Origin: Thermoleophilaceae bacterium
Lineage (GTDB): Bacteria; Actinomycetota; Thermoleophilia; Solirubrobacterales; Thermoleophilaceae
Length of the DNA: 59,083 nucleotides
Direction of reading: 5' to 3'
Assembly: GCA_036378175.1 (NCBI GenBank)
Contig: DASUWY010000050.1
Location: forward strand, 1 to 59,083
The notes beneath the pieces are model-generated. The model was given only the letters and a program-made list of their open reading frames with translations, had not been told where the DNA came from and made no database searches. This document shows, piece after piece, positions 43,759-52,787 of this stretch (the first letter of the stretch is position 1; each line of letters begins with the position of its first letter). Position numbers and translations under genes: made by a program.

Positions 43759-44660
43759 TGCAGATCGGCTTCGTAGGGCTCGGCCGCATGGGCGGCAACA
43801 TGGTGCACCGCATCCTGCGCGACTCGGCCCACCAGGTGGTGGCGTTCGACCCGGGCGCGGAGGCGCTGAAGGCGGCGGAGGGAGTGGGCGCGACCACGGC
43901 GAGCTCGCTCGAGGACCTCGTAAGCAAGCTGGAGAAGCCACGCGCGGTGTGGCTGATGGTGCCGGCCGGTCAGATCACGCAGTCGTCGATCGACAGCCTC
44001 ATCGAGCTGCTCGACGAGGGCGACATGATCATCGACGGCGGCAACTCCAGGTGGACGGACTCCAAAGCGCATGCGCAGGCGGCGTCCGCGCGCGGCATCG
44101 AGTTCGTGGATGTGGGCACGAGCGGCGGAGTGTGGGGGCTCGAGGTGGGCTACTGCATGATGGTCGGCGGCAGCGAGGAAGCCGTGAAGCGCCTCTCGCC
44201 GATCCTCGACGTCCTCGCCCCGCCAGGCGGCTGGTCGCACATGGGTCCTCACGGGTCCGGCCACTACGTGAAGATGGTCCACAACGGGATCGAGTACGGC
44301 CTGATGGCGGCGTACGGCGAAGGCTTCGAGATCCTGCACGCCTCCGAGTACGACCTCGACCTGCACGAGATCGCGCGCGTGTGGGGCCAGGGGTCGGTGG
44401 TGCGCTCATGGCTGCTCGAGCTGACCGAGCGTGCCTTCCAGCAGAACGGCAACGAGCTCGAGCACATCAAGGGCTACGTGGAGGACTCCGGCGAGGGGCG
44501 CTGGACGGTGGCGGACGCGATCGACCACAACGTGCCGGCGCCGGTGATCACGCTGTCGCTGCTTTCCCGCTTCGGCTCGAGGCAGGAGGAGTCCTATTCG
44601 GCCAAGGTCATCGCGGCACTGCGGAATCAGTTCGGTGGACACGCGATCAAGAGCGAGTAG
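43758..44660 (+). CDS. gnd: 6-phosphogluconate dehydrogenase, decarboxylating (short form)
   Basis: A 300-aa short-type Gnd that makes ribulose-5-phosphate, CO2 and reduced cofactor from 6-phosphogluconate. The Rossmann motif is GFVGLGRMGGNM, and the substrate motifs are DVGTSGGVWGLEVGYCMMVGG and GHYVKMVHNGIEYGLM with the catalytic Lys. Short forms are often NAD+-linked, but the cofactor is not certain here. It overlaps the upstream stop (TGATG). Its TAG stop is part of a GTAGGGA repeat. Confidence 0.95.
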   Translation: MQIGFVGLGRMGGNMVHRILRDSAHQVVAFDPGAEALKAAEGVGATTASSLEDLVSKLEKPRAVWLMVPAGQITQSSIDSLIELLDEGDMIIDGGNSRWTDSKAHAQAASARGIEFVDVGTSGGVWGLEVGYCMMVGGSEEAVKRLSPILDVLAPPGGWSHMGPHGSGHYVKMVHNGIEYGLMAAYGEGFEILHASEYDLDLHEIARVWGQGSVVRSWLLELTERAFQQNGNELEHIKGYVEDSGEGRWTVADAIDHNVPAPVITLSLLSRFGSRQEESYSAKVIAALRNQFGGHAIKSE

Positions 44661-44709
44661 GGAGTAGGGAGCTGGCAATAAAGCGCTAGCCACCAGTCAC
44701 CAGTCACCC
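44657..44709 (+). repeat. Two heptamer tandem repeats in the gnd-zwf gap
   Basis: GTAGGGA GTAGGGA (44657-44670) begins within the gnd stop codon. A second type, ACCAGTC ACCAGTC ACC, occupies 44692-44708. Both are 7-bp units. They fill most of the 54-base gap before zwf, separated by GGCAATAAAGCGCTAG, which shares GCAATAA with the inner repeat at 37451. Confidence 0.65.
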
Positions 44710-44714
44710 GTCCG

Positions 44715-46241
44715 ATGGCAACTGTTCAACAAGAAAATCCGCTCACCGAAGGCCTTGAGCGCGCCCCTGTTCATCCGACCACACTGATCATCTTCGGCGC
44801 GACGGGGGATCTTGCTCAGCGCAAGCTCTTGCCGGCCGTCTACAACCTCGCTCATGAGGGCGCGCTGCCCGAGCGCTTCAACCTGATCGGGATCGCGCGC
44901 AGCCAGCAGCCGGACGACGATTACCGGGACTTCGCACGCGATGCGATCGCGAAGCACTCGCGGCGGCCGCCGGACGAGACGGTGCTGAACTCGCTGCTCG
45001 AGCGGATGCGCTACGTGGGCGCGTCGTTCGACGACCCGGCCGCTTACCAGGGTCTCGCGAACATCGCCCGCGAGCTCGATGACGAGGCGGGGGTCCCGTT
45101 CAACCGCGTCTTCTACCTGGCCACGGCGCCGTCGTTCTTTGAGACGATCGCGCAGTCGCTCGGCCAGCGGGGCCTCGACCGGCGCGAGGGGGCCGAGGTG
45201 CGTCTGGTGGTGGAGAAGCCGTTCGGCCGGGACCTGGCGTCCGCGCGCGAGCTCAACCACGCGCTGCTGTCGGTGTTCGAGGAGCGCCAGATCTTCCGCA
45301 TCGACCACTACCTCGGCAAGGAGACCGTGCAGAACGCCCTCGTCCTGCGCTTCGGCAACGGGATCTTTGAGCCGCTGTGGAACCGCAGCTACATCGACAA
45401 CGTGCAGATCACCGCGGCGGAGGACATCGGCATCGGCACGCGCGCCGAGTACTACGACCGCTCGGGCGCGCTTCGCGACATCGTGCAGAACCACCTGCTG
45501 CAGCTGCTCACCATCATCGCGATGGAGCCGCCCGTGTCGTTCTCCGCCGACGAGGTGCGCAACGAGAAGGTGAAGGTGCTCCATGCGATCAAGCCGCCGA
45601 GGCCCGAGGACGTGCCGGATCGGGTTGTGCGCGCGCAATACGCCGCCGGAGTGGCCGAGGGCAAGGAGGTGCCGGGCTACCTCGAGGAGCAGGGCGTGGC
45701 CCCCGAGTCCGCCACCGAGACCTTCGTCGCGCTCCGCCTCGCGATCGACAACTGGCGCTGGGCGGGCGTGCCGATCTACCTGCGGGCGGGCAAGCGCCTT
45801 GCGCGCCGCGTGACCGAGATCGCGGTGACCCTCAAGCCGGTGCCGCATCTCGCCTTCCAGCAGTCGGGTTCGCTCGGCGTGCAGCCCAACCAGCTGATCC
45901 TCAACGTGCAGCCGAACGAGGGCGTGTCGCTCTCGCTCGTGGCGAAGATCCCGGGCGCGAGGATGCGCGTGCGGCCGGTGAACATGGAGTTCGCCTACGG
46001 CACGTCGTTCATGTCGCAGTCCCCCGAGGCGTACGAGCGCCTGATCCTCGACACGATGCGCGGTGACGCCACGCTGTTCGCCCGCGACGACGAGGTTGAG
46101 GCCGCCTGGGGCATCGTGGACCCGATCCTCGACGCGTGGAGCCAGGCGAGCGGACCGCTGCCGCAGTACGCCGCGGGCTCGCAGGGTCCGGCCGAGGCGG
46201 AGGGGATTCTCAACGACGGCATGGAGTGGCGGCCGCTGTGA
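44715..46241 (+). CDS. zwf: Glucose-6-phosphate 1-dehydrogenase
   Basis: First enzyme of the oxidative pentose-phosphate pathway, 508 aa, which oxidises glucose-6-phosphate with NADP+. The cofactor motif is IIFGATGDLAQRKLLPAVY. EKPFGRD and the active-site RIDHYLGKE (with the catalytic His) are intact, as is AGKRL in the C-terminal half. The ATG at 44715 starts after the ACCAGTC repeats, with no clear Shine-Dalgarno. The downstream OpcA is its usual actinobacterial and cyanobacterial assembly partner. The two genes overlap by four bases. Confidence 0.97.
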   Translation: MATVQQENPLTEGLERAPVHPTTLIIFGATGDLAQRKLLPAVYNLAHEGALPERFNLIGIARSQQPDDDYRDFARDAIAKHSRRPPDETVLNSLLERMRYVGASFDDPAAYQGLANIARELDDEAGVPFNRVFYLATAPSFFETIAQSLGQRGLDRREGAEVRLVVEKPFGRDLASARELNHALLSVFEERQIFRIDHYLGKETVQNALVLRFGNGIFEPLWNRSYIDNVQITAAEDIGIGTRAEYYDRSGALRDIVQNHLLQLLTIIAMEPPVSFSADEVRNEKVKVLHAIKPPRPEDVPDRVVRAQYAAGVAEGKEVPGYLEEQGVAPESATETFVALRLAIDNWRWAGVPIYLRAGKRLARRVTEIAVTLKPVPHLAFQQSGSLGVQPNQLILNVQPNEGVSLSLVAKIPGARMRVRPVNMEFAYGTSFMSQSPEAYERLILDTMRGDATLFARDDEVEAAWGIVDPILDAWSQASGPLPQYAAGSQGPAEAEGILNDGMEWRPL

Positions 46242-47293
46242 CCGTCGAGGTCTGGGCGGCCGAGGACACCACCCCCGCGGACATCGACGCCGCGCTCCGG
46301 AAGCTGCTCGAGGAGCAGCACGTCCGCGGCGAGGGGCTCGCGCCCGCGCGCGTGCTCAACATGGTCGCGGTGATCGACGCCGCCTGGCGCGGAGAGATCC
46401 TCAACCGCCTCGAGCGTGTGGGCCGCTACCACCCTTCCCGCACGATCCTCTGCGCTGTGGAGGACGGCAGGACGACGCTCGACGCGAGCGCACGGCTCAG
46501 CGCCGACGGCACCGGCGACCCCACGCTCATCTCCGTCGTTGAGGAGCGCGTGGACATCCGCATGGGGCCGAGCCATCTCCGCCGGCTCGACGCGATCGTC
46601 GACCCCCTGATCCTCTCCGACCTCACCACGCTGGTCTGGGCGCCACACGGGCACCAGGAGGCGATCGAGGCGATGCGAGGACTCGCCGACGTCGTGCTGC
46701 TCGACTCCTCGGACGACCCGAACCCCGGCCGCGCGATCCAGTGGGTATGCCGGCTCGAGGACCGCGCGTATGTGGTCGATCTCGCATGGCTCCGCGGAAC
46801 GCCGTGGCGCGAGCGGATCGCCGCCACGTTCGACCCGCCCGAGTGGCGGCCGGCGCTCAGGCAGATCTCGAAGGTGGTGGTACGCCATCGCCCCGACTCT
46901 GTGGTGAGCGGGGTGCTGATGCTCGGCTGGCTCGCCTCGCGCCTCGGCTGGAGCCCCGGGTCGCTTGTGGAGGATGGCGGGCGCCGCCGCGGCCGCGCGC
47001 GGGCGGGCAAGACCGAGGTGGCGTTGCAGCTCGATCCCGTGCAGGACCTGGGAGCTCCGGGGCTCGGCGGGATCACGCTCGAGACCGCCGACGGCAGCTC
47101 GCTCTCCCTCGACCGCTCGGAGGGCGGCCTGGCGGCCAAACGGCGGGCGCGCGACGGGCAGGAATCCTCGTGGGTCGTGCTCGGCGCGTCACGCGGGGAG
47201 GCCGGGATCCTCGGCGAGGGGATCAGGCAGGCGCTCCTGCGCGATCCCACCTACGCCCCCGCCGTGCGTTGCGCTGGAGCGATGCTGTCGTGA
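46238..47293 (+). CDS. opcA: Glucose-6-phosphate dehydrogenase assembly protein OpcA
   Basis: A 351-aa OpcA, the redox-responsive partner that activates Zwf in cyanobacteria and is conserved in actinobacteria. Recognisable segments are RVLNMVAVIDAAWRGEIL, RYHPSRTILCAVEDG, GPSHLRRLDAIVDPLILSDL and DLAWLRGTPWRERIAATFDPP. The GTG start at 46238 overlaps the zwf stop (GTGA) and gives an N-terminus of the right length. The four-base overlap with pgl continues the coupled series. Confidence 0.93.
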   Translation: MTVEVWAAEDTTPADIDAALRKLLEEQHVRGEGLAPARVLNMVAVIDAAWRGEILNRLERVGRYHPSRTILCAVEDGRTTLDASARLSADGTGDPTLISVVEERVDIRMGPSHLRRLDAIVDPLILSDLTTLVWAPHGHQEAIEAMRGLADVVLLDSSDDPNPGRAIQWVCRLEDRAYVVDLAWLRGTPWRERIAATFDPPEWRPALRQISKVVVRHRPDSVVSGVLMLGWLASRLGWSPGSLVEDGGRRRGRARAGKTEVALQLDPVQDLGAPGLGGITLETADGSSLSLDRSEGGLAAKRRARDGQESSWVVLGASRGEAGILGEGIRQALLRDPTYAPAVRCAGAMLS

Positions 47294-47982
47294 CCGAGCC
47301 GCGCATAGAGGTGCTGGACGACCCGAGCGCCGCGGTGGGGGAGCTCATGGCCGACGCCGCGGGGCAGGGCAAGCACATCGTCCTCACCGGCGGCTCGACC
47401 CCGCGGGCCGCATACGAGCACGCCGCAGGTCTCGGCGCCGATTGGTCCCGCGCCACCTTCTGGTTCGGTGACGAGCGCTGCGTGCCGCCGGACCACGAGC
47501 AGTCGAACTACGGGATGGCGGAGAAGGCCCTGCTCGGCAAGATCGAGGCGGCCGCCGTGCACCGGATCAAGGCTGAGACGGGGCCGGCGCAGGGCGCTGC
47601 CGACTACGAGCGCCAGCTCCGCACCGTGTTCGGCAACGAGGGCGTGCCGAACCTCGACCTGATCCTGCTCGGGCTCGGTCCGGATGCTCACTGTGCCTCG
47701 CTCTTCCCCGGCGATTCCGCCCTTGCCGAGACCAAGCGGCTCGTGATCGGCGTTGAGGTGCCGGGCATGGCGCCGCTCGTCCCGCGCGTGTCGTTCACGC
47801 TGCCGCTCCTCAATGCGGGCACGGATGTGGTGTTCCTCGTGTCCGGCGAGGAGAAGGCCGAAGCCGTGGCGCGCGCGTTCGGCCGCGTGCGGCCGGGCCC
47901 GGATGCGCCGGCGAGCCTCGTGCGGCCGGAGTCGGGCAGCCTGCGCGTGCTGCTCGACGAAGCCGCCGCCGCGCAGCTATAG
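47290..47982 (+). CDS. pgl: 6-phosphogluconolactonase
   Basis: A 230-aa DevB/SOL-type lactonase that hydrolyses 6-phosphogluconolactone between Zwf and Gnd. Motifs are VLTGGSTPRAAYE, FWFGDERCVPPDHEQSNYGMA and LILLGLGPDAHCASLFPG, where the Asp and His are catalytic. The GTG start at 47290 lies in the opcA stop (GTGA). The frame is open upstream but is not Pgl-like there. Confidence 0.94.
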   Translation: MTEPRIEVLDDPSAAVGELMADAAGQGKHIVLTGGSTPRAAYEHAAGLGADWSRATFWFGDERCVPPDHEQSNYGMAEKALLGKIEAAAVHRIKAETGPAQGAADYERQLRTVFGNEGVPNLDLILLGLGPDAHCASLFPGDSALAETKRLVIGVEVPGMAPLVPRVSFTLPLLNAGTDVVFLVSGEEKAEAVARAFGRVRPGPDAPASLVRPESGSLRVLLDEAAAAQL

Positions 47983-47994
47983 ATTCTTCGCCGA

Positions 47995-49920
47995 GTGCCC
48001 AATCCGGTCGCCCCCGCAGACTCGCGCCGCAGTCCTTTTCCGCCGATCGCGGACTACGGCTTCCTGTCCGACTGCCACACCACCGCTCTCGTGGCGCCCA
48101 GTGGCGCCGTGGAGTGGATGTGCCTGCCAAGGCTCGACTCGCCGAGCGTGTTCGGAGCGATGCTCGACCGGGACGCCGGCAGCTTCCGCTTCGGCCCCAC
48201 CGACATCATGGTGCCCGCCGCGCGCCGCTACATCCCGGGCACCATGGTGCTCGAGACCACGTGGATGACGCGCACGGGCTGGGTCGTGGTGAGCGACGCG
48301 CTGCTGATGGGCCCATGGCACCACGAGCGCGTACACGAGAGCTCCCATCGCCGGCCGCCGGACGACTGGGACGCCGAGCACGTGCTGCTGCGGATCGCCA
48401 CCTGCGTGCAGGGCACGGTGGAGATGAACATGCACTGCGAGCCGGCGTTCGGCTACGGGCGCTTCTCGCCCCGGTGGGATTGGGTGGATGACGACTACCA
48501 CCAGGCCGTCGCGCGCGCCAAGGGCGTGGAGGACCTCGAGCTGCGCCTTGGCACCAACCTGCGCGTTGGCTTCGAGGGCCGCCGCTGCGAGGCGCGCACC
48601 ACCCTCAAGGAGGGGGAGCGTTGCTTCGTCGCGATCTGCTGGGAACAGGATCACGAGCTGCCGCGGGGCCTCGAGCACGCGGGCGAGCACATCGACAAGA
48701 CGAAGGAGTTCTGGCGCCAGTGGCTCGATCATGGGGAGTTCCCCGACCATCCGTGGCGCGTGTACCTGCAGCGCAGCGCGCTCACGCTGAAGGGCCTCAC
48801 CTACGCGCCCACGGGGGCGATCGCCGCGGCGGCCACCACGTCGCTGCCCGAGACGCCCGGCGGCGAGCGCAATTGGGACTACCGCTACGCCTGGATTCGC
48901 GACTCCACCTTCGCCCTGTGGGGCCTGTACACGCTCGGTTTCGACTACGAGGCGAATGACTTCTTCAGCTTCATGGCCGACGCGTGCGGCTATGGCGACC
49001 GGCCGCTCCAGATCATGTACGGGATCGGCGGCGAGCGGAAGCTCGAGGAGGAGACGCTCGACCACCTCGACGGCTACGAGGGGGCGCGCCCGGTACGCAT
49101 CGGCAACGCCGCCTACAAGCAGGAGCAACATGACGTGTGGGGGGCCGCGCTCGACTCCGTGTACATCCACACCAAGTCGCGCGACTACCTCCCCGAGCAG
49201 CTCTGGCCGATGCTCTCGCGGCAGGTGGAGGAGGCGCTGAAGAAGTGGCGCGAGCCGGACCGCGGCATCTGGGAGATCCGCGGCGAGCCGAAGCACTTCA
49301 CGTCGTCGAAGCTCATGTGCTGGGTGGCGGCGGATCGCGGCGCGCGCCTGGCCCGCCTGCGCGGTGACAACGAAGAGATGTCGGAGCGCTGGCAGAAGGC
49401 GGCGGACGAGATTCATGCGGACATCTGCGCGAATGCGCTGGACGAGCGCGGGGTGTTCGTGCAGCACTACGACACCGACGCCCTCGACGCCTCCAATCTC
49501 CTCATGCCGCTCACGCGCTTCCTGCCGCCCGACGACGAGCGGATCGTGAAAACCGTGCGAGCCATCGCCAGGGAGCTCACCGAGCACGGACTCGTGCTGC
49601 GCTACCGCACGCAGGAGACCGATGACGGGCTGCACGGAGAGGAGGGGACGTTCCTGATCTGCTCCTTCTGGCTCGTGTCGGCGCTCGTGGAGATCGGCGA
49701 TGTGGCCAAGGCGCGCGACCTGTGTGAGCGGCTCCTCGGGTACTCGAGTTCGCTGCGCCTGTACGCGGAGGAGCTCGACCACCGCTCAGGGCGCCACCTG
49801 GGCAACTTTCCGCAGGCGTTCACCCACCTGGCCCTGATCAACGCCGTGATGCACGTGATCCGCTCCGAGAGCGCGGGCGAGGATCCGACCCGCTTTGCGC
49901 CGGTCCGCCTCACGGCCTGA
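47995..49920 (+). CDS. Glycoside hydrolase family 15 protein (trehalase-like)
   Basis: A 641-aa GH15 enzyme of the type that includes mycobacterial trehalase. The N-terminal domain starts PIADYGFLSDCHTTALVAPSGAVEWMCLPRLDSPSVFG. The (alpha/alpha)6 barrel has NWDYRYAWIRDSTFALWGLY with a candidate catalytic acid, and HGEEGTFLICSFWLVSALV with the general-base Glu. It follows pgl by 12 bases at a GTG start. Release of glucose from trehalose next to a glucokinase-like gene and the pentose-phosphate genes would make metabolic sense. Glucodextranase-like activity is the alternative. Confidence 0.9.
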   Translation: MPNPVAPADSRRSPFPPIADYGFLSDCHTTALVAPSGAVEWMCLPRLDSPSVFGAMLDRDAGSFRFGPTDIMVPAARRYIPGTMVLETTWMTRTGWVVVSDALLMGPWHHERVHESSHRRPPDDWDAEHVLLRIATCVQGTVEMNMHCEPAFGYGRFSPRWDWVDDDYHQAVARAKGVEDLELRLGTNLRVGFEGRRCEARTTLKEGERCFVAICWEQDHELPRGLEHAGEHIDKTKEFWRQWLDHGEFPDHPWRVYLQRSALTLKGLTYAPTGAIAAAATTSLPETPGGERNWDYRYAWIRDSTFALWGLYTLGFDYEANDFFSFMADACGYGDRPLQIMYGIGGERKLEEETLDHLDGYEGARPVRIGNAAYKQEQHDVWGAALDSVYIHTKSRDYLPEQLWPMLSRQVEEALKKWREPDRGIWEIRGEPKHFTSSKLMCWVAADRGARLARLRGDNEEMSERWQKAADEIHADICANALDERGVFVQHYDTDALDASNLLMPLTRFLPPDDERIVKTVRAIARELTEHGLVLRYRTQETDDGLHGEEGTFLICSFWLVSALVEIGDVAKARDLCERLLGYSSSLRLYAEELDHRSGRHLGNFPQAFTHLALINAVMHVIRSESAGEDPTRFAPVRLTA

Positions 49921-49924
49921 CATA

Positions 49925-49949
49925 GTTTGTGGCCTCCCGTCTGGGGTAC
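49925..49949 (+). promoter_or_regulatory. SigB/SigF-type promoter upstream of the VOC gene
   Basis: GTTT (49925-49928), 15 bases, then GGGTAC (49944-49949), which matches the actinobacterial SigB/SigF consensus (GTTT-N14-16-GGGTAY). The start codon is 12 bases after the -10 box, so the transcript would have almost no leader. The sigma factor at 1125-1976 is a candidate reader. Confidence 0.6.
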
Positions 49950-49961
49950 CTTGTCCGTCCA

Positions 49962-50645
49962 ATGAAGATCAAGACGCTCGATCACGTTGCCCTGTGGGTC
50001 GCCGATCGCGACCGGATGTCCGACTTCCTCACCAGGCACGTGGGCATGCATGTGATCGACCGCACCGAGGCGTTCACCCTCGTGGGCTCCGACGCCCGGC
50101 GCGGCAAGCTCACTCTGTTTGCCGCCGAGGGCGAGCGCGATCCCGGCCCGCTGGCGAGCGTGGCGCTGCGCGTGCGCGACCTCGACCAGGCGCTCTCCGC
50201 GCTGCCGAGCGGCACGGAGATCGAGCTGCTCGAGGACGGGTCGGCCGTGTTCGAAGTCTCGGAAGGCCTGCGGATCTCACTGGTGGAGGCGCGCGGGGCG
50301 GACTACGACATCCACCACGTGACGCTGCGGGTGCCGGACCCGGACGAGAGCTTCAAGGAGCTCCTCGGCTTCGGTTTCGCCCCGCAGGACGGCAAGCTCG
50401 TGGTGGGCGACTCGTACGTTGAGCTCGTGCAGGGCGGCGACGGCACCGAGCCGGAGCGGCCGCTGCTCAACCACATCGCGCTGCTGGTGGACTCTGCCGA
50501 GGACCACATCCAGGAGGCGAAGCAGCGGGGCCTCGAGATCGCGGACATCAAGGACGCGGAGAACACCTACGCGGTGTTCATCTGGGGTCCGGACCGCGTC
50601 AAGCTCGAGTACGTCGAGCACAAAGAGAGCTTCTCCCTCGTCTAG
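49962..50645 (+). CDS. Two-domain VOC (glyoxalase/extradiol dioxygenase-like) protein
   Basis: A 227-aa protein with two vicinal-oxygen-chelate modules. Module 1 starts KTLDHVALWVADRDRMSDFLTRHVG. Module 2 starts DIHHVTLRVPDPDESFKELLGF and contains PLLNHIALLVDSAEDHIQEAK, and the protein ends DRVKLEYVEH. The His and Glu positions (DHVAL, HHVTL, NHIAL, KLEYVEH) resemble metal ligands of extradiol dioxygenases. Substrate unknown. ATG 49962 follows a stress-type promoter. The flavoprotein gene starts seven bases downstream. Confidence 0.82.
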   Translation: MKIKTLDHVALWVADRDRMSDFLTRHVGMHVIDRTEAFTLVGSDARRGKLTLFAAEGERDPGPLASVALRVRDLDQALSALPSGTEIELLEDGSAVFEVSEGLRISLVEARGADYDIHHVTLRVPDPDESFKELLGFGFAPQDGKLVVGDSYVELVQGGDGTEPERPLLNHIALLVDSAEDHIQEAKQRGLEIADIKDAENTYAVFIWGPDRVKLEYVEHKESFSLV

Positions 50646-50652
50646 CGGACCC

Positions 50653-51711
50653 ATGGCCGACCTCGTGGTGGCCGGCGCAGGCATGGCGGGACTGGCGGCG
50701 GCGGCCCGGGGGCGCGAGCTCGGCGCCTCGGTCGTGCTGTACGAGAAGGGCGACCGCGCCGGGGGCTCGATGCTGCTGTCGAGCGGCTTCATCTGGCGGC
50801 ACCGCGAGTTTGGCGACTTCCGCTCGGAGTGTCCTGGCGGCGATCCCGAGCTGCAGCGGGTGGTGTACGACCGCCTCGACGCGGCGCTCGCGTGGCTCGA
50901 GGAGCTGGGCGCCCCGGTGCTCGAGCGGGAGACGGGCAATCCGCTCACCTCGGGCTGGCGCTTCGATACCCAGGGCCTGACGGACGCCCTCCTGGCCCGT
51001 GCCGGCGATGTCCGCTTCGGCGAGCCGCTGAGGGACCTGCCGGGCGACGGGACGCCCGTGGTGCTGGCCAGCGGCGGCTTCCAGTGCGACCGCGGGCTGC
51101 TCCGCGAGCACGTCACGCCCGAGGCCGAGCACGTGCTCATCAGGTCGAACCCGTGGAGTGCGGGGGACGGCCTGCGCCTGGGCGTTGCGGCGGGCGGCGC
51201 GCTGAGCGACGGCATGGGCGAGTTCTACGGGCGCAACATGCCCGCGCCGCCCGCGCAGATCGGGCCGGACGACTACGTGCGGCTTGCCCAGCTCTACGCG
51301 CGCCACGCGCGGGTGGAGAACTCGCGCGGCGACGCTTTCGAGACGCGCACCTGGTCGGAGATCGACGTGGTGCAGTGGACGGCGCACCAGCCGGGTGCGC
51401 AGGCCCGCTACGTGGTGCCGGACTCGGCGCTCTCTGAGCACGTGCGCGAGCGTACGGTCGGCGAGATGATCGAGGCGGCTGAGCGGGCGGGCGCGCCGGT
51501 GGAGCGGCGCGACGGCACGACGTCCGTGGGCGTGGTCGCGGCGGTGACCACCACACTCGGCGGGCTGCGGATCGACGCCTCCGGACGGGCGGCCGACGGC
51601 GTGTTCGCGGCCGGCGCGGACGCGGGCGGAATTTCCACCGGTGGCTATTCGAGCGGCCTTGCGGCGGCTCTCGTGTTCGGCCGAGTGGCCGCGGAGAGCG
51701 CGCTCGCGTGA
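50653..51711 (+). CDS. FAD-dependent oxidoreductase (fumarate reductase/3-ketosteroid dehydrogenase-like fold)
   Basis: A 352-aa flavoprotein. The N-terminal dinucleotide motif is VVAGAGMAGLAAAARGRELG followed by VVLYEKGDRAGGSMLLSSG, typical of the FAD_binding_2 family. PVVLASGGFQCDRGLL and the C-terminal FAAGADAGGISTGGYSSGLAAALVFGR complete the FAD site. It is shorter than most family members. Reaction unknown. It is coupled to the YbdK gene by a GTGA overlap and is probably in one operon with the VOC protein. Confidence 0.85.
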   Translation: MADLVVAGAGMAGLAAAARGRELGASVVLYEKGDRAGGSMLLSSGFIWRHREFGDFRSECPGGDPELQRVVYDRLDAALAWLEELGAPVLERETGNPLTSGWRFDTQGLTDALLARAGDVRFGEPLRDLPGDGTPVVLASGGFQCDRGLLREHVTPEAEHVLIRSNPWSAGDGLRLGVAAGGALSDGMGEFYGRNMPAPPAQIGPDDYVRLAQLYARHARVENSRGDAFETRTWSEIDVVQWTAHQPGAQARYVVPDSALSEHVRERTVGEMIEAAERAGAPVERRDGTTSVGVVAAVTTTLGGLRIDASGRAADGVFAAGADAGGISTGGYSSGLAAALVFGRVAAESALA

Positions 51712-52787
51712 AGCACGCGTTCGGACAGCGCGGTGAGTTCACGATCGGCGTGGAGGAGGAGCTGCTGCTCGTGGATGCGCGGACGCATGCGCTGGCGCAC
51801 GACAGCGGGCGCCTGATCGACGCGCTCGGCATGGACCCGCGCTCGGTGCGCCACGACATCTACGAGGCGCAGCTCGAGCTGTCGTCTCCACCGGTGCGTG
51901 ACGCGACGGAGGCAGTGGGCGGCCTGGTTCAGCTTCGCGACGCCGTCGTCGCCGCCGGCAGCACGCTGATGGGCGCGGGAATCCACCCGGCCGCGGAGTT
52001 CGGCGACGTTCGCATCGTTCAGCAGCCGCGCTACACCGAGCAGCAGGACTACCTCGGTGGCGTGGTCCACCGCACACCCGACTGTGCCGTGCACGTGCAC
52101 ATCGGCATGCCGGATCCGGAGACGGCGATCCGCGCCTGCAATGGCCTGCGAGAGCACCTGCCGCTGCTGCATGCGCTGGCGGCCAACTCGCCGTTCTGGC
52201 ACGGGGTGGACGCGAAGCTGGCGAGCGCCCGCTTCGTGTTGCGGCGCGGCTTTCCGCGCGTGGAGGTGCCACGCGCCTTCCGCGACTTCGAGGAGTGGGA
52301 GCAGTGCATCCAGCCGATGCTCGCCGCGGGCGATCTGCCCGACTACACGTACCTCTGGTGGGATGTGCGCCCGCACCCCAACCTCGGCACGGTGGAGGTG
52401 CGTGTGATGGATTCGCAGTCGCAGATCGCGCGCGTTGCGGGGCTCGCCGCGCTCGTGCACGGCCTCGCCATCCACGAGGCGTTGAGCCCGCGGCGGGACT
52501 GGCTCGACCGCGAGCCCATCGAGGAGTCGATCTTCTGGGCCACAACCCACGGCATCCACGCGCGGCTCTACGGCGGCGGCCGCCTCCAATCCGTCCCCGA
52601 GATGGCGCTCGACGCCGTGGACCTGGCCCGTCACCACCTCCGCGAGCTCGACGCCGAAGCACCACTCGAGGAGATCGACCGCATCCTGCGTGAAGGAGGC
52701 GGAGCCGACAGGCAGCGCAAGGCGTTCGCGGAGGGCGGCATGGGACGGGTGCTGAGCCAGCTGGTTACTGAAACAGCTGCTGGCTAG
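51708..52787 (+). CDS. YbdK-type carboxylate-amine ligase (glutamate-cysteine ligase family 2)
   Basis: A 359-aa GCS2-family ATP-dependent ligase. The start KHAFGQRGEFTIGVEEELLLVDA is characteristic of the YbdK type. Further conserved parts are VRHDIYEAQLELSSPPV, DCAVHVHIGMPDPE, YTYLWWDVRPHPNLGTVEVRVMDSQ and THGIHARLYG. YbdK of E. coli has weak glutamate-cysteine ligase activity, and the physiological product in actinobacteria is not settled. The stop abuts the stop of the convergent VOC gene with no intergenic base. Confidence 0.9.
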   Translation: MKHAFGQRGEFTIGVEEELLLVDARTHALAHDSGRLIDALGMDPRSVRHDIYEAQLELSSPPVRDATEAVGGLVQLRDAVVAAGSTLMGAGIHPAAEFGDVRIVQQPRYTEQQDYLGGVVHRTPDCAVHVHIGMPDPETAIRACNGLREHLPLLHALAANSPFWHGVDAKLASARFVLRRGFPRVEVPRAFRDFEEWEQCIQPMLAAGDLPDYTYLWWDVRPHPNLGTVEVRVMDSQSQIARVAGLAALVHGLAIHEALSPRRDWLDREPIEESIFWATTHGIHARLYGGGRLQSVPEMALDAVDLARHHLRELDAEAPLEEIDRILREGGGADRQRKAFAEGGMGRVLSQLVTETAAG

